A stretch of 29,051 nucleotides of DNA from Planctomycetota bacterium. GTDB lineage: Bacteria; Planctomycetota; Planctomycetia; Pirellulales; Pirellulaceae. A program made the position numbers and the translations under genes. The notes under the pieces are model-generated. The model saw only the letters and a list, made by a program, of their open reading frames with translations. It was not told the DNA's origin and made no database searches. Position 1 is the first letter of the stretch. Every line of letters starts with the position of its first letter. The stretch lies in the NCBI GenBank assembly GCA_029259935.1, contig JAJDEH010000161.1, forward strand, positions 1-29,051. The letters are read 5' to 3'. Of the stretch, positions 23,015-29,051 are shown piece by piece.

Positions 23015-23980
23015 TCAGCGTTGTGGTGCTTGAGAGTTGGTCGAACCGGACGCTGGCGTCTTGGCGGGAGCCAGCGGCCGCTGTTCTTCGTAGAGACTGG
23101 GTTGAAACCGACTTGCATAGAAGCCGGTGGCCTTAGTCAGATCCAAGTCGACAACTAACAATTTTTCCTCGCCGCGCGGGACGAATTCGACAAGGTCGCC
23201 GTTAGGATCGATCACGCTGGACGCGGAATTCTGCCGGCGCATGGCACGGTTGACGCTGACGAAGTAGATCGAATTTTCCTCGGCGCGGCACTGCATGGCC
23301 TTTTCGTAAAACGATTCGCCCCACTTCGTCGTCGGGTTTGGCTCAAGATGATCCGAACCCGTGACTTGCGGCTGAAAGACAATTTGAGCGCCGCGCACCG
23401 CGGCCCAGCGCACGGTTTCTGGGTATCGCCAACCTTCATGGCAGATCGAGATTCCGAACCGCACGCCATCCACGTTGAACATCTGACGCTTGCCGTCTGG
23501 AACAAAGTTCTCCGACTCGCCACCGGGCGTAATCTGATTCTTTGTCTGATGTCCCAGCGTCCGCCCGTCGCGCCCCATGACGAACGCCCGGTTTTCCAGT
23601 CCGCGCTCGGTTTTCCATTCCACGCCAATGATGGCTGCCACTTTATGAAGTCGGCACGCGGCGGCAATCTCCTTGAGTGCCCGCTCCATCGCTTGTTGGT
23701 CGACCGCCGGCAGATCTCGATCCGCGCCTCGCAACCCTGGCAGATACGTTTCCGGAAAGCAAACGATGGCCACGTCTCGCGCACCGCATTCCGCCAATGT
23801 CGTTTTGACTTTCGCAACGCCTGTTTCAATATTCGGCGCACGTTGTAGCGACGCCAAACCAACACGTACCTGGATGGGTTGCGGGGCTTTCTCGCCAGCC
23901 GTTGCAAAAAGTGGACTGGAAAAAACGACGGCGACCGCGAAAACCCGAGCCAACACGTCGGTTCGATTCGGATCTATCAT
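23015..23980 (-). CDS. Exported nitrilase-superfamily carbon-nitrogen hydrolase
   Basis: The 321-residue protein carries the Glu-Lys-Cys triad: E77 (CFPETYLPG), K147 (HQTKNQITPGG) and C180 (ISICHEGWRYPE). It should hydrolyse an amide or nitrile C-N bond. A signal peptide (RVFAVAVVFSSPLFATA, cut near residue 29) directs it out of the cytoplasm, which is uncommon for this normally cytosolic superfamily. The second motif is KNQ rather than the usual K-x-H or K-R-x, giving little clue to specificity. The C-terminal ~25 residues are a Pro/Ala/Ser-rich tail. It is upstream-isolated by a 615-bp gap. Confidence 0.88.
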   Translation of the reverse strand: MIDPNRTDVLARVFAVAVVFSSPLFATAGEKAPQPIQVRVGLASLQRAPNIETGVAKVKTTLAECGARDVAIVCFPETYLPGLRGADRDLPAVDQQAMERALKEIAAACRLHKVAAIIGVEWKTERGLENRAFVMGRDGRTLGHQTKNQITPGGESENFVPDGKRQMFNVDGVRFGISICHEGWRYPETVRWAAVRGAQIVFQPQVTGSDHLEPNPTTKWGESFYEKAMQCRAEENSIYFVSVNRAMRRQNSASSVIDPNGDLVEFVPRGEEKLLVVDLDLTKATGFYASRFQPSLYEEQRPLAPAKTPASGSTNSQAPQR

Positions 23981-24077
23981 GATGCAAGAACTCCAAATGG
24001 GTGAGCGCTACTTATAGGCAAAAAACTCGCTAATCTTGAGTCAAGTTTAGCGACCGACGGGAGCGGGCAATCAAGCC

Positions 24078-24115
24078 CGAGCGATAGCTCGTATTTGGTT
24101 CGAGGCCCGGCCTCG
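24078..24115. repeat. Two adjacent short hairpins
   Basis: CGAGC-GATA-GCTCG (24078-24091) is followed 9 bases later by CGAGGC-CCG-GCCTCG (24101-24115). Both are perfect and small-looped, close to the start side of the nitrilase-family gene. They could be part of a structured RNA leader on either strand, or a dispersed hairpin repeat. Confidence 0.5.
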
Positions 24116-24334
24116 TTAAATTCTCCGTATAGAGTGTAACCAACGATGCGGCGTGGAATTGTGTTGAAGAGAAGGAGGCTTGAGGGATTGGGGGAGTTGA
24201 GAACGCTTCCAGGCCATGACGGAGGTGTTACGACCCGAAATCTCCTGCGAGTCAAGAGAACCAATCTTGAAGGTCGCACATTTCCTTTCGTCGGACCAGA
24301 TGGAAGGGTGCCGTTTATCCGCGACCACGTGGAA

Positions 24335-24364
24335 GCTGCGTCGAAAGATGCTGCGTCGAAAGAT
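24335..24364. repeat. 15-bp perfect tandem duplication
   Basis: GCTGCGTCGAAAGAT occurs twice without a gap (24335-24349 and 24350-24364), inside the region that lacks a supported gene. Confidence 0.9.
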
Positions 24365-24595
24365 ACAGCGATACACCGCCGCCCACGTCCGCAATTATTC
24401 CAAATCCCCAGCCCAACGCAAGAAATCGTTGGTGATTTGGACCAACCCGCGTCGCGATTGCTTGCGGTCCGAGACCTGTTCATTGATAATTGGCGGCAGG
24501 ACTGACTGGCAAGGATGTCCGATTCTCGATGGAGTCGCTCAGACGCCTATCTTCAGGTCACCCATGGGTAACCAATAAATCTGCGAGGCGATCGC

Positions 24596-25660
24596 ATGGA
24601 CTTTCCCTGCCCGAATTGCCGAATCGAGCGTGAGTCTCTCGAAGCCCCATGCCTCCATTGCGGTTGGTCGCCCGTTCCCGTGTCGGGAGCCGCGGGAGCC
24701 ACGAGTGACACGCGGCAGCCCGCTCCGCCAACCGCACAGCGTAGTGCTCCCTCGTCGTCGCCCAGTCTCTGGCCTCTCTTGGCGATCGTATTCGCGATTA
24801 TTTTCTGCGGCGTGGCGTTCGCCGCCGTTTGGTTCGGTGCGAGATGGATTAGTACGGCCATGAATAAGACGTTGTCCGCCGAATCACGCGATCTCGCGGA
24901 CGAATTCTTTGAACAGGGTCAGCAATATTACGACAACGGCGAGAGTTCAGCGGACTTCCACAATGCTGTCAGGAATCTTACCAGGGCGATCGAATTGGAT
25001 TCATCGTTTGCCGAAGCCTATAACGTACGGGCGTTGACTTATCACGAGTTAGGTGATCGGGAAGCCGCGATTCGCGATTACAATCAAGCAATTCGGTTGG
25101 AACCGGACGCCTACGAATACTACAACAATCGCGGTGTGACTTGGCACGACATGGGCGACTATGCGAAAGCGATCGATGACTTTAGCGAGTCGATTCGGCT
25201 TGAAAGCAGAGTACCGCATTCGTATTGCCTGCGGGCCCTCAGCGCCTATGCAAGCGAAGACTTTAAATCGGCCAAACAGGATTTGGAAAAAGCGGTCACG
25301 CTAGACCCGTTCGCCGACTCGCTTGACTACGACACGGCGGACTACAGCTATGATGTTGCGCAGCCGAAAAACCATTTGGCGAGGTTCCTAGCAACGTGCC
25401 CCGATCCTGAGTTTCGTGACGGTCCGCGCGCCGTCGAATTGGCTTCCGAAGCGTGCCAGGACGCGGGGTTCGATTTTGAACCCTTCATCGACACGTTGGC
25501 GGCGGCGCATGCCGAAAACGAAAACTTTGCGGAAGCCATCAAGTGGCAGACCAAGGCGATTGAGGAAGCATCCCTGGAAGATGTCGCCGAAATGAACGAG
25601 CGCCTGAAACTCTACAAACAAGACAAGCCCTACCGCGCCAGCAAGCTTCGCCCTTACTAG
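24596..25660 (+). CDS. Zinc-ribbon, single-span membrane protein with TPR repeats
   Basis: The 354-residue protein begins with a zinc-ribbon (C5-x2-C8 and C19-x2-C22, in FPCPNC and CLHCGW), then a Pro/Ser/Ala linker and one membrane helix (~58-82). After that come tetratricopeptide repeats: three clear ones at ~115-245 (AYNVRALTYHELGDREAAIRD, YYNNRGVTWHDMGDYAKAID, YCLRALSAYASEDFKSAKQD) and a second block at ~262-340 with FLATCPDPEFRDGPRAVELA and FIDTLAAAHAENENFAEAIK. TPRs mediate protein contacts, so it is probably a scaffold. With the ribbon inside the cell, the repeats would be outside. The start is the ATG at 24596 with GAGG 8 bases upstream. Confidence 0.88.
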   Translation: MDFPCPNCRIERESLEAPCLHCGWSPVPVSGAAGATSDTRQPAPPTAQRSAPSSSPSLWPLLAIVFAIIFCGVAFAAVWFGARWISTAMNKTLSAESRDLADEFFEQGQQYYDNGESSADFHNAVRNLTRAIELDSSFAEAYNVRALTYHELGDREAAIRDYNQAIRLEPDAYEYYNNRGVTWHDMGDYAKAIDDFSESIRLESRVPHSYCLRALSAYASEDFKSAKQDLEKAVTLDPFADSLDYDTADYSYDVAQPKNHLARFLATCPDPEFRDGPRAVELASEACQDAGFDFEPFIDTLAAAHAENENFAEAIKWQTKAIEEASLEDVAEMNERLKLYKQDKPYRASKLRPY

Positions 25661-25765
25661 CCTGCTGGTGCGCGCCTGCTCGCTAGTGAATTCCAAGATA
25701 CATCGCACCTCCGACGGAGTCTTGACCACTGGCTGAAATCGATCGTTGCGTCCCCCGTCCCGATC

Positions 25766-25781
25766 TTCTAGTTTTCTAGAA
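25766..25781. promoter_or_regulatory. BlaI-type operator 1 (upstream of -35)
   Basis: TTCTAG-TTTT-CTAGAA is a dyad with perfect 6-bp arms and the same half-site as operator 2. It ends 8 bp before the -35 hexamer of the repressor gene. Confidence 0.8.
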
Positions 25782-25789
25782 AAACATGC

Positions 25790-25818
25790 TTGACGGCTAT
25801 CTCAAGGACCTGTAAATT
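25790..25818 (+). promoter_or_regulatory. Promoter of the blaI-like/M56 operon
   Basis: The -35 TTGACG (25790-25795), a 17-bp spacer and the -10 TAAATT (25813-25818) fit a housekeeping sigma factor. The -10 overlaps operator 2, and operator 1 lies just upstream of the -35. Confidence 0.75.
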
Positions 25819-25832
25819 CTAGTTAACTAGAA
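25817..25832. promoter_or_regulatory. BlaI-type operator 2 (overlaps -10)
   Basis: TTCTAGTTAACTAGAA is a perfect 16-bp palindrome that overlaps the last two bases of the -10 and covers the transcription start. Repressor bound here would block RNA polymerase. Its centre is 51 bp from that of operator 1, about five helical turns, so both dyads face the same side of the DNA. Confidence 0.85.
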
Positions 25833-25862
25833 GACGGCGAACCCAGGGAGAGCATACAGCCG

Positions 25863-26261
25863 ATGGCGCGCCCCCGATCCGAATACCCGACCGGTTTGGA
25901 GCTTCAGATTCTGCAGATCCTGTGGGCCGAGTCGCCGCTGCCGGTGCGCGACATTCGCCTGGCCTTGGCGGGACAAGAGCGGGATATCGCGCATACGTCG
26001 GTGATCACGACGCTGAACACGATGGTCGACAAACGCTATCTCAAACGGACCAAGCAAGGCAAGGCGTTTCTGTTTTCTCCGCGAGTTTCAGAAGACGAAG
26101 TCTCTCAGGGCATGATGTCCGATGTCGTGAACCGTGTCTTCGGCGGCTCGGCGACCGCAGCCGTTTTGAGCCTATTCGACTCTTCTCAACTCGACGCGGA
26201 TGAACTCCAGGAACTGCGTCGACAGATCAATCGCAAGGCGCGAGAGCAATCGAAGGATTAG
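25863..26261 (+). CDS. BlaI/MecI/CopY-family transcriptional repressor
   Basis: The 132-residue protein has the typical length. Its winged helix spans ~8-75: GLELQILQILWAESPLPVRDI, the recognition helix AHTSVITTLNTMVDKRYL and the wing TKQGKAFLFSP. A C-terminal dimerisation/cleavage region (~76-130) contains SQGMMSDVVNRVFGGSATAAVLSLF, matching the region around the BlaI cleavage site (N-x-x-F-x-G). It should bind the two TTCTAG dyads upstream as a dimer and repress itself and the protease gene downstream. In the classical bla/mec system the repressor is inactivated by proteolysis when the membrane partner senses its ligand. GGGAG lies about 12 bases before the ATG at 25863. Confidence 0.95.
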   Translation: MARPRSEYPTGLELQILQILWAESPLPVRDIRLALAGQERDIAHTSVITTLNTMVDKRYLKRTKQGKAFLFSPRVSEDEVSQGMMSDVVNRVFGGSATAAVLSLFDSSQLDADELQELRRQINRKAREQSKD

Positions 26262-26267
26262 TAAACA

Positions 26268-26318
26268 ATGCGTCAATCTTCATTCAACAGTCACCATTTT
26301 CTAGGCTTGCAACTATGA
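26268..26318 (+). CDS. Possible 16-codon coupling ORF between repressor and protease
   Basis: The ATG at 26268 opens MRQSSFNSHHFLGLQL and its TGA (26316-26318) overlaps the ATG of the M56 gene as ATGA. AAGGA lies about 11 bases upstream, whereas the M56 start itself has no good ribosome site. This suggests translational coupling rather than a functional peptide. Chance cannot be excluded for so short an ORF. Confidence 0.35.
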   Translation: MRQSSFNSHHFLGLQL

Positions 26319-28507
26319 CTCCGCTGCCTATTTTTGACTCGCAGTTTTGTTCGCTTTTGACGTTGACTCTGCTGCACTTTTTGTGGCAAGGAGTGGCGAT
26401 CGGATTCGTGGCGTTGTTGGGCAATTTTCTGTTCCGCCACGGCTCAGCGCATGTGCGATGTGCGGGAAATATGTTGGCGTTAGCTGCCATGTTGACCTGC
26501 CTGCCGATCACATTTATTGTCTTGGCAACCAAGCACGATGAGGTCACGGTGGTGACCGGCCTGACGGAGCAGCCAGAGACGATCACGCCTTGGGTAGCTC
26601 CTGTCCCGAGATTGCCCGCCGGCGAAAACGTCGACGGGAAGCCAATGGAAATCGCCGCTGGCCCCATCAGCGTAGCGGATCCCTCGGAAACTGAGGAGCT
26701 TCGACCGCCACGCGAACAGCAGCAGGTCGCGGTCGCCGGCACGGCGCTACCTCGCTGGGCTCCTTGGGCAACGCTGGCTTATGGCCTGGGATTAATGATA
26801 ATGTTCGCGCGATTGGCGCGGGCTCATTGCTTCGGTGCACGATTCCGCCAGGACGCGACGCCGCTTGCCGAAAATGGCTTGCTCTCGATCCTTGGCCGCG
26901 AAGCGCGGAAGATCGGGCTAAGGGCCGTTCCCCAAGTGGCTTGGAGTCGTCGCGTTTGCGTCCCGGTCGTGGTGGGCATTTTTAACCCCATGATCTTGTT
27001 GCCGGGATCGATGATGACGGGCCTGTCGGTGGATCAGGTTCAGGCGTTGCTAAGCCACGAATTGGCCCACATTCGCCGTCACGATCACTGGCTAAACCTG
27101 TTGCAGCGATGCACCGAGGCGGTGCTGTTTTTTCATCCTGCCGTTTGGTATGTCAGCCGACGAGTCAGCATCGAACGCGAACATTGTTGCGACGACTTGG
27201 TGTTGGCCGCCGGATGGACTCGGCTTAACTATGCGGATGCATTGCTGAAAATGGCCGAGCTGTGCGTGTCGCCGAGCAGTCCCGCGCTGCCCGCGGCCCT
27301 GGCGGTTTCAGGCGGAAACCCCACACTGTTCAAGCAACGGGTGCTGCGAGTCCTGGCGGCTGACGCGAACCCTAAACTGCGCATCACACCCGTGGGACTG
27401 ATCGTGGCCACTGCCTTGCTCGCCGGACTGTTGTCGACTCCTTTCTTGCTTCAGAGTAGGGCCACGCCTCCTGACACTCCGTCGCTGATCCAAAGCGATC
27501 CGCCCGTTGGCACACCTGCCAGCGACAAAGGCACGAAAGCGACCACAGCCGATGTTCAGGTCGGACAGCGAGAAGATGAAGAGGTCCGCCGCGCAATCGA
27601 GCGGGGCGTCGAATTCCTTCAGCGGCGCCAGGGCGGTGACGGATTGTGGCCGTATCCCTCGAAGTCCATGAGCGGCGGTGCCACGGCACTTTGCACGCAC
27701 GCGTTGCTGGCTTGCGGAACGGACGAATCGAACGAGGCCGTCAAGCTTGGCTTAAAGCAGGTCCGCGACATGGAACTCTCGCACACTTACTCCGTCGCGC
27801 TGCGGATCTTGGTACTCAGTTCTGTCGACGAAATGGGTGACCGTCCCTTGGTGGAGAAGAGCCTTCGCTGGATGGCCGAAACACAAACCGCGGAGGGTAA
27901 CGCGGCCGGTGGGTGGTCGTATGGTCCCAAGCGATCGCGGCGGGCCGACGGTTCGAATACTCGGTTCGCCGTCTGGGCGCTCGACGAAGCCCGAAGAAAG
28001 GGATTCACTGTACCGGAAGAACTGTGGCGCAACGTGGGCGACTACTGGCTGAGCAGCCAGCGGGCGGACGGCTCGTGGGGCTATCAAGTTTCGAGCATGG
28101 GAACGCGCACCATGACCTTGTCGGGCATCTTCTGTCTGCTGGCCGTGCGAGAGGCCGTGGCTGACGAAGCACTGCACGGCCAGATTGACAAAGCGGTCGC
28201 TCGCGCCTGGACCTGGCACGACGATCGGTTCCAAGCCAAGGATCACGCCGAGGCGAAAACGTGGCGCTACTACGGACTGCAGGTTCTGGCCTCGGCTCAC
28301 GTCAAGAAGTCGGGTTTGTCCGGCAAGCGGTTCGAGGCCGCGGAGCCAATTCGCCTTCTGCTCGACCAGCAATCCATGAGCGGCTCGTGGCAGGAGGGAA
28401 GTGCCGGGACGCCGGAGTTGAAGACCAGCTTGGCTCTGCTGGCGTTGATTGACTTCTTGAAGGCAAACGGGTCATCGCCACCGAAACCAGCGAACGAAGG
28501 GCCGTGA
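26315..28507 (+). CDS. BlaR1-like M56 membrane metalloprotease fused to a QW-repeat alpha/alpha-toroid domain
   Basis: The 730-residue protein has an N-terminal M56 module with membrane spans at ~13-40, 49-71, 149-168 and 358-380. Its gluzincin site is HELAH (248-252) with the third ligand in EREHCCDD (E289), followed by the FHPAVWYVSRR-type region of BlaR1. After the last span comes a Pro/Thr linker (~381-420), then ~300 residues resembling a squalene-cyclase/prenyltransferase toroid. QxxxGxW motifs start at Q439, Q582 and Q686, with a looser one at Q524, amid repeated helical pairs. No DxDD catalytic motif is seen. By analogy with BlaR1, the C-terminal part should be outside the membrane and act as sensor, and the protease should cleave or trigger cleavage of the repressor encoded upstream. 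Ligand unknown. Confidence 0.9.
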   Translation: MTPLPIFDSQFCSLLTLTLLHFLWQGVAIGFVALLGNFLFRHGSAHVRCAGNMLALAAMLTCLPITFIVLATKHDEVTVVTGLTEQPETITPWVAPVPRLPAGENVDGKPMEIAAGPISVADPSETEELRPPREQQQVAVAGTALPRWAPWATLAYGLGLMIMFARLARAHCFGARFRQDATPLAENGLLSILGREARKIGLRAVPQVAWSRRVCVPVVVGIFNPMILLPGSMMTGLSVDQVQALLSHELAHIRRHDHWLNLLQRCTEAVLFFHPAVWYVSRRVSIEREHCCDDLVLAAGWTRLNYADALLKMAELCVSPSSPALPAALAVSGGNPTLFKQRVLRVLAADANPKLRITPVGLIVATALLAGLLSTPFLLQSRATPPDTPSLIQSDPPVGTPASDKGTKATTADVQVGQREDEEVRRAIERGVEFLQRRQGGDGLWPYPSKSMSGGATALCTHALLACGTDESNEAVKLGLKQVRDMELSHTYSVALRILVLSSVDEMGDRPLVEKSLRWMAETQTAEGNAAGGWSYGPKRSRRADGSNTRFAVWALDEARRKGFTVPEELWRNVGDYWLSSQRADGSWGYQVSSMGTRTMTLSGIFCLLAVREAVADEALHGQIDKAVARAWTWHDDRFQAKDHAEAKTWRYYGLQVLASAHVKKSGLSGKRFEAAEPIRLLLDQQSMSGSWQEGSAGTPELKTSLALLALIDFLKANGSSPPKPANEGP

Positions 28508-28633
28508 GTATCCCGTTCCCAAATCGTGCCGGTCGTGTTACTTTTGATGTGGGGAAATTTGTTGTGAAGTCCGAGGTGGTGAAGCGATAGCAATTCGGCC
28601 GATCCACGGGCTAGAGCCGATGGATCAAATGCC

Positions 28634-29051
28634 ATGTCCGCCAACTCTCGAATCCTGAACGTGTGGTTGCTGCCCACCTTGGTGGCGGCGGAGGATTTGG
28701 CCGGCGGCACGGTCGTCGTCATCGACGTGCTACGCGCCAGTACCACCATCGTGCATGCGCTGGCAAATGGCGCGCTGCGAATTCTCCCTTGCTTGGAAGT
28801 GGACGAAGCTCGCGAAAAAGCTCGCGATCTCAAACAGTCGGTCGTATTGGGCGGCGAACGAGAGGGCCTGAAAATCGACGGCTTCGACCTGGGCAACTCC
28901 CCGGTCGAATTCACGCCCGAAACGGTACGCGGCAAAACGGTTGTCTTTACCACAACGAATGGAACCAAGGCCCTGCAACAGTGTGGCGAAGCAGCGCGAG
29001 TCTTGATCGGATCGTTTGTGAACTTGTCGGCCGTCTGCGGCGAACTCAATG
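28634..29051 (+). CDS. comB: 2-phosphosulfolactate phosphatase, ComB family (partial, C-terminus outside window)
   Basis: About 139 N-terminal codons are visible before the window ends. Family signatures are clear: VVVIDVLRASTTIVHAL, VVLGGEREGLKI, DLGNSPVEF and VVFTTTNGTKAL. ComB hydrolyses 2-phosphosulfolactate to sulfolactate, a step of coenzyme M synthesis in methanogens; in bacteria the family probably serves sulfolactate or related sulfonate metabolism. The ATG at 28634 gives the normal N-terminus (~20 residues before the first strand). It follows the M56 gene by 126 bp, and no shared operon is evident. Confidence 0.9.
   Translation, partial: MSANSRILNVWLLPTLVAAEDLAGGTVVVIDVLRASTTIVHALANGALRILPCLEVDEAREKARDLKQSVVLGGEREGLKIDGFDLGNSPVEFTPETVRGKTVVFTTTNGTKALQQCGEAARVLIGSFVNLSAVCGELN

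Larger units (their letters stand above)
23981..24595. other. 615-bp region without a supported gene
   Basis: Three overlapping ORFs of 119-168 codons occur here on both strands, but none shows a recognisable domain, ribosome site or codon pattern like its neighbours. The region holds two small hairpins (24078-24115) and a 15-bp tandem duplication (24335-24364). It may be a decayed gene or a regulatory/RNA region. I cannot decide which. Confidence 0.6.

Noticed and set aside
24090..24120. GGTTCGAGGCC stretch resembling a tRNA T-arm
   Set aside because: No acceptor, D- or anticodon arm can be built around it; it is simply the GAGGC/GCCTC hairpin.
24146..24578. Overlapping ORFs of 119-120 codons in the gap before the TPR gene
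   Set aside because: They have no ribosome site, no recognisable domain and arginine-rich odd composition. Kept only as part of the unexplained gap.
25786..25815. Nine-codon ORF (MLDGYLKDL) before the repressor gene
   Set aside because: It lies across the -35 and -10 of the promoter, upstream of the expected transcript start, so it would not be translated.
1..29051. CRISPR array, prophage or intact insertion sequence
   Set aside because: No regularly spaced repeats, Cas, phage structural or transposase genes were seen anywhere in the window.

Overview
The window looks like chromosomal DNA of a planctomycete, most likely of the Pirellulales type. This is judged from gene content, not from a phylogenetic marker. 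Supporting features are a secreted tripeptidyl-peptidase II homologue, a neutral-ceramidase-like protein, a di-haem oxidoreductase, a BlaI/M56 regulatory pair with an odd C-terminal domain, many signal peptides, frequent GTG starts and moderately high GC. It contains 22 convincing protein-coding genes, two of them cut by the window edges. I saw no rRNA, tRNA, CRISPR array, prophage or intact insertion sequence.

Left part (1-7.5 kb). A minus-strand pair overlaps by ATGA: a PaaK-like acyl-CoA ligase and a class-V aminotransferase/cysteine-desulfurase-like enzyme. Next is a minus-strand cluster, pntAA-pntAB-pntB (proton-translocating NAD(P) transhydrogenase), followed by a membrane SpoIIE/PP2C phosphatase. 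Divergent from it is the ribosomal operon rplM-rpsI, closed by a clear intrinsic terminator.

Middle part (7.5-18 kb). This is a run of membrane and exported proteins: a glutamate/dicarboxylate-type symporter with a ~165-residue insert, a neutral ceramidase-like hydrolase, a ~1,284-residue tripeptidyl peptidase II, an SGNH/GDSL hydrolase, an NHL-propeller protein resembling peptidyl-amidoglycolate lyase, and a calcineurin-like phosphoesterase. Together they suggest degradation and uptake of peptides, lipids and esters. The intergenic DNA here carries short G/C hairpin repeats and a ~136-bp MITE-like palindrome.

Right part (18-29 kb). A small BON protein is followed by a DUF485/ActP-type acetate symporter pair, a PilZ protein, a membrane-anchored di-haem oxidoreductase, a secreted nitrilase-family amidohydrolase and a zinc-ribbon/TPR membrane protein. 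Then comes the most interesting locus: a BlaI-family repressor whose promoter is bracketed by two TTCTAG-n4-CTAGAA dyads, followed by a BlaR1-like M56 membrane metalloprotease. In that protease the expected penicillin-sensing domain is replaced by an alpha/alpha-toroid domain with QxxxGxW repeats, as found in squalene cyclases and prenyltransferases. The window ends inside a ComB-type 2-phosphosulfolactate phosphatase gene.

Best candidate for something new: the BlaI / M56-QW-toroid system at 25.76-28.51 kb. Second best are the two secondary transporters with large, apparently extramembrane inserts.
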